In this document: one piece after another, positions 1 to 8,651 of the stretch | Layout: each line of letters begins with the position of its first letter | Position numbering within the stretch: position 1 is the stretch's first letter | Assembly (NCBI RefSeq): GCF_015708085.1 | Contig: NZ_JADNYM010000008.1 | Coordinates: 121,145 to 185,144, forward strand | DNA from: Arthrobacter terrae | Lineage (GTDB): Bacteria > Actinomycetota > Actinomycetes > Actinomycetales > Micrococcaceae | DNA length: 64,000 nucleotides | Direction of reading: 5' to 3' | The notes under the pieces: model-generated | Told to the model about the DNA's origin: nothing | The model's database searches: none | The model's input: only the letters and a program-made list of their open reading frames with translations | Translations under genes and position numbers: made by a program

Positions 1-852
1 GAACTGACCTTCATGGTGGGCCCGGCGGCGGGCGTCTTGCTCGCCACCACCTTGCATTCGGTGGCGGGCCTGATTTTAATCGGTGCCGCATCGGCCGTGG
101 CCGGTCTGCTGCTGATGTGGTTCAACCCGCCGACCCGCTCTGGCCAACCCGACAGCTACCAGCAGGACGTTAACGACGAGGTTGCTTCGATGGAGGAGCT
201 CTCTCCGGCTGAGGCAGCCGATAGTCAGTCGTTCGCCGGGACCAACGCAGTGGGCAGGTTCTGGGGCCGTACCAGAGGGAATCTGGCCTGGCTCAATGTT
301 GGGGTGATCGCTGTTCTCGGAGCCTCCTTGGGCGCCGGGTTGGTGCTGTCCGGGACCGATGTCGGCATTGTCGCTGTGCTGCGCGATTCCGGGCAGATCT
401 CCGAAATGGGCATCGTACTCGTGTTCTGGTGTGCCGCATCGGTGGTCGGCGGTCTCATTTATGGTGCGTTGAGCAGGCCCGTGAACCCATTGTGGATGCT
501 GGCGGCGATGGCAGTGTTGACGATCCCGATGGGTTTCGCCACGGACACCTGGACCTTAGCCCTTTATTCGATCCCGCCCGGACTGTTATGTGCACCGGTC
601 CTGACCTCCAGCGCGGAACGGATCGCCGAGCTGGTAGCGGAAAAACGCCGCGGCGAGGCGATGGGCTGGTATGGCTCATCGCTGACATTGGGGAGCGCAG
701 TCGGGGCACCTTTCGGCGGAATGATGATCGACGCCGTCGGACCGTGGGGAGGTTTCACCATGATCGGGGTCCTGGCCGCGGTGTTGGCGCTGGCGGGCCT
801 GCTGGCGCAGTCCTTGAGACGGCGCTCGCTCAGATACCCGGCCAGCGTCTAA
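1..852 (+). CDS. MFS transporter, C-terminal part (5' end outside window)
   Basis: The reading frame is already open at base 1, so the N-terminal half is cut off by the window edge; the first in-frame Met at 13 is internal. The 283 visible residues start with a hydrophobic hairpin, then a charged loop of about 50 residues rich in Asp and Glu, then about six further hydrophobic segments. This is the usual layout of the second half of a 12-helix major facilitator (inner-membrane secondary transporter). The last helices carry glycine-rich stretches (GSAVGAPFGGMMIDAVGPWG) typical of MFS helix packing. Substrate cannot be told from this part. It converges on the next gene with only about 10 bases between stops. 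Confidence 0.8.
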   Translation, partial: ELTFMVGPAAGVLLATTLHSVAGLILIGAASAVAGLLLMWFNPPTRSGQPDSYQQDVNDEVASMEELSPAEAADSQSFAGTNAVGRFWGRTRGNLAWLNVGVIAVLGASLGAGLVLSGTDVGIVAVLRDSGQISEMGIVLVFWCAASVVGGLIYGALSRPVNPLWMLAAMAVLTIPMGFATDTWTLALYSIPPGLLCAPVLTSSAERIAELVAEKRRGEAMGWYGSSLTLGSAVGAPFGGMMIDAVGPWGGFTMIGVLAAVLALAGLLAQSLRRRSLRYPASV

Positions 853-862
853 GCCTTCCTGC

Positions 863-1309
863 TCAGTTGACGGCGCCGGTGAACTTCTCGCCCGGCCCCT
901 TCCCCGGTGCATCCGGGAATTCGGACGCCTCGCGGAAGGCCAGCTGCAGGGACCGCAGGCCATCGCGCAACGGACCGGCGTGCTGGCTGCCGATCTCCGG
1001 GGCGGCCGCGGTAACAAAACCTGCCAGCGCTGTGATCAGCTTGCGGGCCTCGTCGAGGTCCTTGAGCTCTTGGGCATCGGCGCCATCGGCAAGTCCGCAC
1101 TTAACTGCTGCTGCGCTCATCAAGTGCACTGCCGCCGTCGTAATAACCTCGACGGCGGGGACCTCAGCAATGTCGCGCATTTGCCCGTGCGCCCGGTCGT
1201 CATCGGTGATTGCGCTGGAGGACTGCGGACCCACAGCGGCGCGCTCCGGCTCGGGACTGAAACTGTGACGGGTGTGCTCTGCCGCTGAATTGTTTTCTGA
1301 GGTACTCAT
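863..1309 (-). CDS. DUF1844 domain-containing protein
   Basis: 148 residues from the ATG at 1309. A hydrophilic N-terminus of about 60 residues is followed by a helical domain (VEVITTAAVHLMSAAAVKCG, then EARKLITALAGFVTAA) that resembles the DUF1844 family, a small soluble protein usually encoded beside infC in actinobacteria. Its molecular role is not known. It is divergent from infC, and the 330-base space between them holds the infC leader. A longer frame runs upstream to 1402, but the ATG at 1309 is preferred because the upstream residues are not family-like. Confidence 0.75.
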   Translation of the reverse strand: MSTSENNSAAEHTRHSFSPEPERAAVGPQSSSAITDDDRAHGQMRDIAEVPAVEVITTAAVHLMSAAAVKCGLADGADAQELKDLDEARKLITALAGFVTAAAPEIGSQHAGPLRDGLRSLQLAFREASEFPDAPGKGPGEKFTGAVN

Positions 1310-1642
1310 GCTGGTAAGCTTGTCACAGACCAACTGATTGTCGTTATTTCGCCCGGATCCCAGACTGCCGGCAACAGCAGATGCGGATGGCGCGCAGAGC
1401 ACATTCAGTTAGCAAGCGGAGTTCTCTCCCACCCGTCGACCCGGAAAGGTCCTCCCCGATTAATCCGGGCAGGCCCCCGGAGTTACCGGGTAAAGGTCGG
1501 CCGGGCTTCGACAGGAGCGCCGTGGATACCCTTTCAGGGACATCCGATTGCCGATCTCCGAGGCCTCTGATTGCGCCAGCAGTCGGAGGCCTTCTCCTGT
1601 TTCTGGTGTCAGTTACGTTCGTCAAGACCACAGGAGTTACAC
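1310..1642 (+). promoter_or_regulatory. infC leader with hairpin
   Basis: No gene was found in these 333 bases. Near the 3' end, AGGCCTCTGA (1561-1570) pairs with TCGGAGGCCT (1583-1592), allowing one G-U pair, and a pyrimidine-rich stretch follows. This looks like an intrinsic terminator or attenuator about 50 bases before infC. In other bacteria the infC-rpmI-rplT leader is controlled by L20 or IF3; that this hairpin does the same is inference. A Shine-Dalgarno AGGAG sits at 1632-1636. Confidence 0.5.
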
Positions 1643-2971
1643 ATTAGCGAGCCACGAATCAACGATCGGATCCGCGTCCCCGAGGTGCGGTTGGTAGGAC
1701 CAGCAGGTGAGCAGGTCGGTATCGTTCGCATTGAAGACGCACTGCGTCTTGCCGCTGAGTCGGACCTTGATCTTGTTGAGGTAGCGCCGACTGCGAAGCC
1801 GCCGGTGTGCAAACTGATGGACTTCGGCAAGTACAAGTACGAGGCTGCTGTCAAAGCCCGTGAGGCGCGTAAAAACCAGACCAACACGGTCCTGAAGGAA
1901 ATTCGTTTCCGTCTCAAGATCGACAAGCACGACTACGAAACAAAGACCGGTCATGCGCTGCGCTTCCTAGGAGCCGGGGACAAGGTCAAAGCCATGATCC
2001 AGTTCCGCGGCCGCGAACAGCAGCGTCCGGAAATGGGTATCCGTCTGCTCCAGCGCTTTGCCACGGATGTGGGTGAGGTTGGAGCAATCGAGTCCAGCCC
2101 GCGCATCGACGGCCGGAATATGGTTATGGTGATCGGGCCGTTGAAGAACAAAGCGGAGGCCAAAGCCGAAGCCCGACGCGCCGCGCAGCGTGCGGATTCC
2201 AAGGCACACAACGAAGCGGTGGCTTCCGGCCACGAGCGCGTCGATGTGGACCGCGACAGCCAGGCACCGATGACGCAAAGCCTTGCCGAATTGCTGCCTG
2301 AGGGATTGCACCTGAACGAAGACCGCACGCCGGCCCCTGCGGCCGTCGCACCGGCCGCTACCGGAACAGTGGAAACTCCGGCAGCTCAGACGCCGGACTC
2401 GGAAAGCACTGTTTCGGCTGCAACGGAGGCCGCCAGGACCGCCGACAAACGCCCGGCGTCAGCTCCTGCCGGCGGCGGGTCACCGTCGATGGGACGTCCG
2501 GCTACCTCCACACGTCCGGTCGCATCCGCACGGCCGGCTACCTCTGCACGGCCGGCAACGTCCGCACGGCCGGCTACCTCCACAGGGCCGACGACGGCTA
2601 AGGCTCCGTCGGCCACCGCTCCGTCGGCCACCGCTCCGGCGGCTGCACGGCCGGCAACGGCCGCGAAGGCCCCTGCTTCGGCAGGTCCCTTGGCCGCACC
2701 CAGCGTTGCCGCACGGCCGGTGACGAAACCGGCGGAAGCGGCGAAGCCAGTGACCGCCAAGCCAGTTCCTGCTCCGAAGCCGGTGCCTATGCCGAAGCCG
2801 GTCGCAAAGCCCGCTCCGATCAAGCCTGCATCGGTCAAGCCTGCGTCGGTTAAGCCTGCATCGACGAAGGCAACAGAAGCCAGGCCTGCAGCGAAAGCGG
2901 CGCCGCGTGCAGCGGACAGCCAGCCTGCTGCTGCCGAGGGCAGCAAGGAAACCCCAGACTCAGCTGAGTAG
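1643..2971 (+). CDS. infC: translation initiation factor IF-3 with long C-terminal extension
   Basis: IF-3 binds the 30S subunit and checks start-codon pairing. The family begins with [18 protein letters not shown], and the codon directly before this is ATT (1643), six bases after AGGAG. The rare AUU start used for infC autoregulation in other bacteria is therefore the best choice, giving 442 residues. Residues 1 to about 75 form the N domain (motif [15 protein letters not shown]), about 80-170 the C domain ([19 protein letters not shown]). The remaining roughly 260 residues are an Ala/Pro/Lys-rich tail with hexapeptide repeats of the RPATSA type, not needed for the known fold. The frame is also open upstream to 1571, but that part is not conserved. 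First gene of the infC-rpmI-rplT operon. Confidence 0.95.
   Translation: MSEPRINDRIRVPEVRLVGPAGEQVGIVRIEDALRLAAESDLDLVEVAPTAKPPVCKLMDFGKYKYEAAVKAREARKNQTNTVLKEIRFRLKIDKHDYETKTGHALRFLGAGDKVKAMIQFRGREQQRPEMGIRLLQRFATDVGEVGAIESSPRIDGRNMVMVIGPLKNKAEAKAEARRAAQRADSKAHNEAVASGHERVDVDRDSQAPMTQSLAELLPEGLHLNEDRTPAPAAVAPAATGTVETPAAQTPDSESTVSAATEAARTADKRPASAPAGGGSPSMGRPATSTRPVASARPATSARPATSARPATSTGPTTAKAPSATAPSATAPAAARPATAAKAPASAGPLAAPSVAARPVTKPAEAAKPVTAKPVPAPKPVPMPKPVAKPAPIKPASVKPASVKPASTKATEARPAAKAAPRAADSQPAAAEGSKETPDSAE
2500..2600 (+). repeat. 18-bp tandem repeats inside infC tail
   Basis: Imperfect 18-base units built on GCACGGCCGGCTACCTC encode repeated RPATSA-like hexapeptides. A second run of Lys-Pro repeats ([14 protein letters not shown]) follows at about 2810-2870. 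All units are multiples of three, so copy changes keep the frame. Confidence 0.8.
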
Positions 2972-3077
2972 GGCAGCCGCCCTATCCGGCCGTGAATTAC
3001 CCCCCCCAGTGACCTAACCGGTTGCTGCAAAGAGAACCACAGGCAGCGCCGGTGGATACGTAAGGAGATCGGTTCCC

Positions 3078-3272
3078 ATGCCGAAAATGAAGACCCACAG
3101 CGGTGCCAAGAAGCGCTTTAAGCTCACCGGAAGCGGAAAGCTCAAGCGGCAGCAGGCAAACCGACGCCACTACCTTGAGCACAAGCCGTCCTCGCTGAAG
3201 CGTCGCCTGGCCGGCGACAGGATTGTTGCTCCGGCAGATGCACGCAACATCCGCAAGATGCTGGGCATCTGA
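3078..3272 (+). CDS. rpmI: 50S ribosomal protein L35
   Basis: 64 residues, the normal length for bL35, a small basic component of the large subunit. It opens with the family signature [20 protein letters not shown], and its C-terminus [11 protein letters not shown] also fits. A purine-rich ribosome site (AAGGAG, about 3061) lies 11-12 bases before the ATG. It sits between infC and rplT, the order conserved across bacteria. Confidence 0.98.
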   Translation: MPKMKTHSGAKKRFKLTGSGKLKRQQANRRHYLEHKPSSLKRRLAGDRIVAPADARNIRKMLGI

Positions 3273-3374
3273 CCCACAGTCAATCGGCTGCTTACCCGAA
3301 CCGGGTAGCGGCACCGCAATAAGCCTTCTCAGGCACGTTTGGCTTGGGATCACAGAAATCTAAGGAGTACGCAC

Positions 3375-3758
3375 GTGGCACGTGTGAAGCGGGCGGTTAA
3401 CGCCCATAAGAAGCGTCGGGTTATTCTTGAGCGCGCCAAAGGCTACCGGGGACAGCGTTCACGGCTGTACCGCAAGGCAAAAGAGCAGCTGCTGCACTCG
3501 TTTGTGTACAGCTACGGCGATCGCCGTAAGCGCAAGGGTGACTTCCGCCGCCTCTGGATCCAGCGCATCAACGCGGCATCCAGGGCCAACGGGCTCACCT
3601 ACAACCGGCTGATCCAGGGCCTGAAGGCCGCTGAAATCGAGGTGGACCGCCGCATGCTGGCTGATCTGGCTGTCAACGACGCCAGGGCGTTCGCCGGCTT
3701 GGTTCAGCTGGCCAAGGCCGCACTTCCTGCCGACACCTCGGCACCGGTGGCCCGCTAA
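3375..3758 (+). CDS. rplT: 50S ribosomal protein L20
   Basis: 127 residues from the GTG at 3375, which follows AAGGAG at 3362 and is the only start matching the family N-terminus ([20 protein letters not shown]). bL20 is an early 23S rRNA-binding assembly protein; motifs [11 protein letters not shown] and [20 protein letters not shown] are clear. In other bacteria L20 also represses its own operon through the infC leader. An in-frame ATG at 3339 lies upstream, but its residues do not belong to the family. Confidence 0.98.
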   Translation: MARVKRAVNAHKKRRVILERAKGYRGQRSRLYRKAKEQLLHSFVYSYGDRRKRKGDFRRLWIQRINAASRANGLTYNRLIQGLKAAEIEVDRRMLADLAVNDARAFAGLVQLAKAALPADTSAPVAR

Positions 3759-3821
3759 CGTAGAACGCAGCCATCCGGCCCGGCTTTTTAGGCCGCGGCG
3801 GAACACTGCTACAGTCCTAGA

Positions 3822-4739
3822 ATGACTGAATCCGGGCGTCCGCCAGCAGATGCAATGACCAATCCCCGAGCAGATCGGGTGCGGGACGTTGCCAAGCTGG
3901 CAGGGCGCCCGGTTCGTTTAAGGCGCGGACAGTTCCTGGCGGAAGGACCGCAGGCCGTAGGCGAAGCGCTCAGGGCACACCGCGACGCTCTCACCGCAGG
4001 CGGCAGCGAGTTGGTGACCGAGGTGTATGCCAGTCTCGAGTGCCTGAAGAAACATCCCCAGCTGCTCGAACTTGCCGAAGATCCGGTCTGCCGACTGCAC
4101 ATGCGGGTGGCCAGCGAGCTGGTGCTTGAAGCCATGACGGACACCGTCACGCCGCAGGGGATCCTCGCCGTCTGCAATTTTGTGGATGTCCCACTGGACC
4201 AGGTGTTGGCCGGGAAGCCAAAGCTCATCGCGGTGCTATGTCAGGTGCGTGATCCCGGCAATGCGGGAACGGTACTGCGTGCCGCGGATGCTGCGGGCGC
4301 TGATGCCGTCGTATTTACTGCCTCCAGCGTTGACATTTATAATCCCAAGGCGGTGCGTTCCACCGTCGGCTCGCTGTTTCATTTGCCCGTGGTCACCGGG
4401 GTCGAGGTGGGCGACCTGGTCAGGCAGTGCAAGGCAGCGGGCATGATGGTCCTGGCGGCCGACGGCTATGGGCACCTGAACCTCGATGATCTGCAGGACG
4501 AAAGTGCAGCCCGCGGCTTCGATCAGGAAGTGCCGGAATCACAGTGTGAGTTGGAGAAGCCCACCGTGTGGTTGTTCGGCAATGAGGCCCGTGGCCTTTC
4601 CGAGGAAGAGCTGATGGAAGCGGATCACCGTGTGGCGGTTCCCGTGTATGGATCCGCGGAAAGCCTCAACCTCGCGACCGCCGCCACCGTCTGTCTTTAC
4701 GCCACTGCCCGGTCCCAGCAGCGCGACGGCAGACAGTAG
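3822..4739 (+). CDS. TrmH/SpoU-family RNA methyltransferase
   Basis: 305 residues. An N-terminal substrate-binding domain (LAGRPVRLRRGQFLAEGPQAV) is followed by a SPOUT knot domain with its three motifs: VRDPGNAGTVLRAADAAGAD, LFGNEARGLSEEE and VPVYGSAESLNLATA. The family transfers methyl from S-adenosylmethionine to a ribose 2'-OH in rRNA (or tRNA); the exact nucleotide cannot be read. It follows rplT by 63 bases and is probably the last gene of the translation operon, since a strong terminator comes right after. In many actinobacteria it lies directly before pheST; here about 29 kb separates them. Confidence 0.9.
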   Translation: MTESGRPPADAMTNPRADRVRDVAKLAGRPVRLRRGQFLAEGPQAVGEALRAHRDALTAGGSELVTEVYASLECLKKHPQLLELAEDPVCRLHMRVASELVLEAMTDTVTPQGILAVCNFVDVPLDQVLAGKPKLIAVLCQVRDPGNAGTVLRAADAAGADAVVFTASSVDIYNPKAVRSTVGSLFHLPVVTGVEVGDLVRQCKAAGMMVLAADGYGHLNLDDLQDESAARGFDQEVPESQCELEKPTVWLFGNEARGLSEEELMEADHRVAVPVYGSAESLNLATAATVCLYATARSQQRDGRQ

Positions 4740-4785
4740 ACCCGACGCACTGAGGAACGTACTAAGCCGGATCGTGGAACGTTAG

Positions 4786-4825
4786 AAAGGGCCGGCACCA
4801 ATGGTGCCGGCCCTTTCCGTGTTTG
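4786..4825 (+). terminator. strong intrinsic terminator hairpin
   Basis: AAAGGGCCGGCACCA (4786-4800) is perfectly complementary to TGGTGCCGGCCCTTT (4802-4816), a 15-base-pair stem followed by a short T-containing tract. It can serve both the methyltransferase on the plus strand and the convergent small membrane gene. Confidence 0.85.
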
Positions 4826-4849
4826 CTGATTTCAGTTCTGGTCCTGATG

Positions 4850-5122
4850 TCAGGCGTTGCTTTTGTTCCGCCCCGTGATCATGCCGTAAATACCGGCGAC
4901 CACGAAACCACCAATGATGGCAAAAATCCAGGTTCCAAGATTGAAGAACCCGCTGATCGCGTCCTGGCCAATGACCAAGCCGGAAATCCAGCCACCGACG
5001 ATGGCACCGACAACGCCGAGAACGAGGCTGGTTATCCAGCCACCTCCGACTCTGCCTGGCATGACGGCCTTAACAATTGCTCCAACGATCAGTCCAAGAA
5101 TGATCCATCCAATGAAACCCAT
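4850..5122 (-). CDS. GlsB/YeaQ/YmgE family small membrane protein
   Basis: 90 residues with three glycine-rich hydrophobic segments (IGWIILGLIVGAIVKAVMPG, TSLVLGVVGAIVGGWISGLV, WIFAIIGGFVVAGIYGMI). This is the Transgly_assoc/YeaQ family, inner-membrane proteins often induced by stress; the biochemical role is unknown. The start is supported by AGGAGG eight bases upstream on the minus strand. Monocistronic, converging on the terminator at 4786. Confidence 0.88.
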   Translation of the reverse strand: MGFIGWIILGLIVGAIVKAVMPGRVGGGWITSLVLGVVGAIVGGWISGLVIGQDAISGFFNLGTWIFAIIGGFVVAGIYGMITGRNKSNA

Positions 5123-5307
5123 GACTCCTCCTTCAGGTCAGCTTACGAATAGAACACTAGCATCCTTGAAGACGCGGTAGAAAGCAGGCTGAGTACGTTT
5201 ACTCTTCGTGTTGGGTATTTTCTCCACGGAAGGTACGATTTAGCCGGGAATTACCGCCGGAGAGCGGAGAATTTATAGGTGATTGTAATCAACAGGGGAG
5301 TGTCATT

Positions 5308-6234
5308 GTGTCCAGCAGCGGGGGAAGTAAGGCCATCGTCGCGGCGCTGGTGGCCAACGTGTCGATTGCGATACTTAAATTTATTGCGTTTCTCCTGACC
5401 GCTTCGTCGTCAATGTTGGCTGAATCGATCCATTCACTGGCAGATTCGGGAAACCAACTGCTCCTGCTGGCTGGCAGAAAACGGTCCAAACGGCAGGCCA
5501 GTGCCGAACATCCCTTCGGTTATGGTCGGGAACGCTATATTTATGCCTTTATTGTCTCAATAGTGTTATTCAGCGTCGGCGGTCTTTTTGCGCTCTATGA
5601 GGCCTATGGGAAATTCCAGGAGCCCCACGGCATCGATGCCAAGTGGGCGTGGGTCCCTCTGCTGGTCCTGATCGGCTCGATTATTCTGGAAGGATATTCG
5701 TTCCGGACAGCCATAAAAGAATCCAATCTCACGCGCGGAAGTAAAAGCTGGATCCAGTTCGTCAGAACCGCAAAAGCTCCGGAACTGCCGGTGGTGCTGC
5801 TGGAGGACTCTGCGGCGCTGGTTGGTCTGATCTTTGCCCTGTTCGGCGTATCCATGACGCTTGTGACAGGGGATGGCCTATGGGATGCGGCGGGAACCGC
5901 GTTGATCGGGCTGCTGCTGGTGACGGTAGCCGTCATACTGGCGATTGAAACGAAATCGCTGCTGCTGGGCGAATCGGCCACGTTGGCAGACGTGCGGGCC
6001 ATCGAGGCCGCGTTGGTAGGCGGCGGAGTGAGTCACATCATCCACCTCAAGACCATGCATCTGGGCCCGGAGGAGCTGCTGGTGGCCGCGAAAATTGCGG
6101 TGCCTGCCACCGATTCGGCCGTGGGCATTGCCGCCGCCATTGATGCCGCGGAGCAACGCATCCGCACGGCAGTCCCGATTGCCACAGTCATCTACCTGGA
6201 ACCGGACATTTACGCAGAGAAGTCCGGGATCTGA
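5308..6234 (+). CDS. cation diffusion facilitator family transporter
   Basis: 308 residues from a GTG. The sequence AALVANVSIAILKFIAFLLT, then SIHSLADSGNQLLLLAGRKR, contains the helix 2 His/Asp metal site pattern of CDF proteins, and HPFGYGRERYIYAF is the family loop. A second intramembrane pair lies in LLEDSAALVGLIFALFG. CDF proteins export Zn, Mn, Fe or Co from the cytoplasm in exchange for protons; which metal is not clear. The C-terminal cytoplasmic domain (from about residue 225) is present. A purine-rich AGGGGAG about 10 bases upstream supports the start. Confidence 0.9.
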   Translation: MSSSGGSKAIVAALVANVSIAILKFIAFLLTASSSMLAESIHSLADSGNQLLLLAGRKRSKRQASAEHPFGYGRERYIYAFIVSIVLFSVGGLFALYEAYGKFQEPHGIDAKWAWVPLLVLIGSIILEGYSFRTAIKESNLTRGSKSWIQFVRTAKAPELPVVLLEDSAALVGLIFALFGVSMTLVTGDGLWDAAGTALIGLLLVTVAVILAIETKSLLLGESATLADVRAIEAALVGGGVSHIIHLKTMHLGPEELLVAAKIAVPATDSAVGIAAAIDAAEQRIRTAVPIATVIYLEPDIYAEKSGI

Positions 6235-6291
6235 GGTGGCCGCGTGGGCCGCGAGGGGGCCTTCCGGCGATTCGGCCCCATCGCGGGCACC

Positions 6292-7530
6292 TCAGCTGCG
6301 GCCGGAGCGGGCAACTCTGCCGTCCGGCGCCGGGCGGGACGCATTTGAACTGAGCCGGCGGCGATGGTCCACCCGGCCGCTGATCAGCGCGATCGCGAGC
6401 CCGATGACGGCCAGGCCCGCCCCGACCACGGCGGGGGCGACATATCCCCAGCCCCAGGCGATGACGAGCCCGCCGAGGAAGGCGCCGAGGGCGTTGGCTA
6501 CGTTCAGTGCGGCATGGTTCAGCGAGGAGGCCAGCGACGGCGCATCGGGAGAGACATCCAGCAGCCGGGTCTGCAGCGCGGGGACCAGCATGGCACCGGC
6601 CGCGCCGACAACAAAAATCATCACCAGGGCGCTCCACTGGACATGGACGGCCAGGCTGTAGAGCAGCAGCATCATGGCGATGAAGGCCATGACGGCATAA
6701 ATGCTGCCCAACACCGACCTATCCGCAATCTTCCCGCCGATGACATTCCCGGTGACCATACCCAGCCCGTACAGTGCCACGACCACGGGCAGGAAATCTG
6801 CAGGGAATCCCGCTACATCCGTCATGGTCGGGGCGATGTACGTATATACGGCAAAGAAACCGCCGAATCCGACGATACCGATTAACAGAGCGAGCCAGAC
6901 CTGCAGCCGTTTGAGCGCGCGGAGTTCGGTGCGGATGCTGGCGTCTTTGGCGGCCTTCTGCGCGGGGACGAACCGGAGAATACAGGCCAGCGTCAGCAGG
7001 CCGATCAGGGCCACCAGCACGAACATTAGCCGCCAACCGAATTGCTGGCCGATCAGTGTTGCCAGCGGGACGCCGACGACGTTGGCGATCGAGAGCCCGA
7101 GCATGACCATGGAGATAGCGTGACCGCGCTTGGTCGGTGCGACCAGTGACGCTGCAATCACGGCCGCCACGCCGAAGTACGCCCCGTGCGGCAGGCCGGC
7201 CACGAAGCGGCTGACCAACAGTGAGCCGAAGTCGGGCGCAAAAAACGATGACAGGTTGCCCACAGTGAAAAGCACCATCAATCCCAGCACCAGCTTCTTG
7301 CGCGGCAACCGGGCGCCGACGGCGGCCAGCACCGGAGCGCCGACCACCACCCCGAGCGCGTAACTGGAAATCAGATGCCCGGCATCGGGAATGCTCACGT
7401 GCACGCCGTTCGCGACATTGGGCAGCAGACCCATCATGGCAAATTCCGTGGTTCCGATGCCGAATCCACCGACAGCGAGCGAAAAGATGGCCAGTGTGAC
7501 CTGGCGGGGGGACAGTGAGGTCGTAGTCAT
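6292..7530 (-). CDS. DHA1-type MFS efflux transporter (AraJ/YdhP-like)
   Basis: 412 residues from the ATG at 7530; the frame continues to 7575, but the residues before MTTTSLSPRQVTLAIFSLAV look unrelated. About 12 hydrophobic segments are visible. TTEFAMMGLLP in helix 1, ARLPRKKLVLGLM (the loop 2-3 motif A) and RFVAGLPHGAYFGVAAVIAA in helix 4 are typical of the arabinose/drug efflux subgroup of MFS. The likely role is proton-driven export of a small molecule; the substrate is unknown. Divergent from the Nudix gene, sharing a 92-base promoter space. Confidence 0.88.
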   Translation of the reverse strand: MTTTSLSPRQVTLAIFSLAVGGFGIGTTEFAMMGLLPNVANGVHVSIPDAGHLISSYALGVVVGAPVLAAVGARLPRKKLVLGLMVLFTVGNLSSFFAPDFGSLLVSRFVAGLPHGAYFGVAAVIAASLVAPTKRGHAISMVMLGLSIANVVGVPLATLIGQQFGWRLMFVLVALIGLLTLACILRFVPAQKAAKDASIRTELRALKRLQVWLALLIGIVGFGGFFAVYTYIAPTMTDVAGFPADFLPVVVALYGLGMVTGNVIGGKIADRSVLGSIYAVMAFIAMMLLLYSLAVHVQWSALVMIFVVGAAGAMLVPALQTRLLDVSPDAPSLASSLNHAALNVANALGAFLGGLVIAWGWGYVAPAVVGAGLAVIGLAIALISGRVDHRRRLSSNASRPAPDGRVARSGRS

Positions 7531-7622
7531 TCGTCTCTCGGTAGCGTTCGGTGGGGAACAGCCGTTCATGGTCACGGACTACGCTGTCCGGTTCCATCCT
7601 AAGTGGCCCTAAACTGGGGCCC

Positions 7623-8063
7623 GTGACAGTACTCAAGCAGATCGTCGGCGGGGCCATCGTGGATTCGCTGCAGAATCCCCGCCGGCTGCTCGCCGGCCGC
7701 CGCACAGCACCCGTTGCCTATGCCGGGATGTGGGAATTTCCCGGCGGTAAAGTGGAAGAGGGCGAAGCCCACGAGGCCGCACTGCACCGGGAACTCCATG
7801 AAGAGCTCGGCGTTGGTGTGCGGCTGGGACCGGAACTGCCGGGACCGACGCCGGCGGGCTGGCCGCTGAACGATCGGGCCGCAATGCGCGTCTGGCTTGC
7901 CGAACTGGTCCGCGGGACACCGGCCCCGCTGCAGGATCATGATGAGCTGCGCTGGGTTGCGCTCCACGGCGGTGCCGGGGAGCTGCTGGCCATGCCGTGG
8001 ATCCCGGCAGACCTGCCGATCGTGCACGCGCTCCTGGCCGCCGTCGGCCGGAAAACGGTCTGA
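7623..8063 (+). CDS. Nudix hydrolase, MutT-like (deoxy)nucleotide pyrophosphohydrolase
   Basis: 146 residues from a GTG at 7623. The complete Nudix box is visible (GGKVEEGEAHEAALHRELHE then ELGV), matching the pattern of G, E, REUXEEXGU that binds the catalytic metal. The RRLLAGRRTAP and GMWEFPGGK context is that of small MutT/NudG-type enzymes that cleave oxidized or modified (d)NTPs such as 8-oxo-dGTP or 5-substituted dCTP. A frame upstream to 7551 exists but lacks family residues and would overlap the divergent MFS gene. Confidence 0.85.
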   Translation: MTVLKQIVGGAIVDSLQNPRRLLAGRRTAPVAYAGMWEFPGGKVEEGEAHEAALHRELHEELGVGVRLGPELPGPTPAGWPLNDRAAMRVWLAELVRGTPAPLQDHDELRWVALHGGAGELLAMPWIPADLPIVHALLAAVGRKTV

Positions 8064-8130
8064 ATCCGGTTCTGACCGTCGTGGCGGAAACTGTGCCAGA
8101 CTGGAGCTTTACCAAATCCAGGAGGATCAG

Positions 8131-8352
8131 ATGACGACGTCCGATGACCCTACGGGCTCTGACCCGCAGCAGGGGCAGTCAACCGGCGCGAAGACCGGCC
8201 CTAGCGAAGACATGAAAAAGAAGTTCCGTGAAGCCCTGGACCGCAAGAACGGGCAGCATCACGCGACGGTTGAGGCGTCCACCGGGGCGAAGATAAACCA
8301 CGAACATGGATCCGCCTCGCAGAAGCGGGAATTCCGGCGCAAGAGCGGGTAG
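8131..8352 (+). CDS. DUF5302 domain-containing small protein
   Basis: 73 residues beginning directly behind a near-perfect ribosome site AGGAGG (8120). It is very hydrophilic, with no membrane segment, and ends in a basic stretch (ASQKREFRRKSG). The central DMKKKFREALDRKN and the length match DUF5302, an actinobacterial family of unknown function. It stands alone between the Nudix gene and the vapBC remnant. Confidence 0.75.
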   Translation: MTTSDDPTGSDPQQGQSTGAKTGPSEDMKKKFREALDRKNGQHHATVEASTGAKINHEHGSASQKREFRRKSG

Positions 8353-8393
8353 GTAGCCGGCGAACCTCCGGTGGCCCGCACATGGTTATCGCC

Positions 8394-8430
8394 TACGCCT
8401 CATGGTGCCACAATGGCACCGTGAGGCGTA
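8394..8430. promoter_or_regulatory. 17-bp inverted repeat, probable VapBC operator
   Basis: TACGCCTCATGGTGCCA (8394-8410) and TGGCACCGTGAGGCGTA (8414-8430) are complementary except for one base, with a 3-base spacer. The right arm covers the GTG/ATG start of the antitoxin gene. Type II antitoxins usually repress their own promoter through such palindromes. Confidence 0.7.
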
Positions 8431-8651
8431 TGAATTTGCGGGACGAACCAGAGGACGTTTATCTCACCCTAGCCGCCGCTGCCGAGGAGAACAGGCAGTC
8501 GCTGAGCGCGTTCGTTGTCGACCGGCTTGCAGAGGCGGCCCGTGTAGTCCGCAGCGCCGACTATGTGCGCACGTATCCGGCACCACAGGGAACGGCTGTC
8601 AGCGTCGATGATGCCGTGGCAGCAGTCCGGGAGGTTCGGGAGGCGTCGTGA
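8421..8651 (+). CDS. vapB: VapB/FitA-like antitoxin
   Basis: 76 residues from GTG 8421, or 73 from ATG 8430. The N-terminus MNLRDEPEDVYLTLAAAAEE then SLSAFVVDRLAEAAR resembles the ribbon-helix-helix domain of VapB/FitA antitoxins, and the C-terminal part would wrap the toxin. The stop overlaps the GTG of the next gene by four bases (GTGA), the usual coupling of antitoxin and toxin. The operator palindrome overlaps its start. Confidence 0.75.
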   Translation: MRRMNLRDEPEDVYLTLAAAAEENRQSLSAFVVDRLAEAARVVRSADYVRTYPAPQGTAVSVDDAVAAVREVREAS

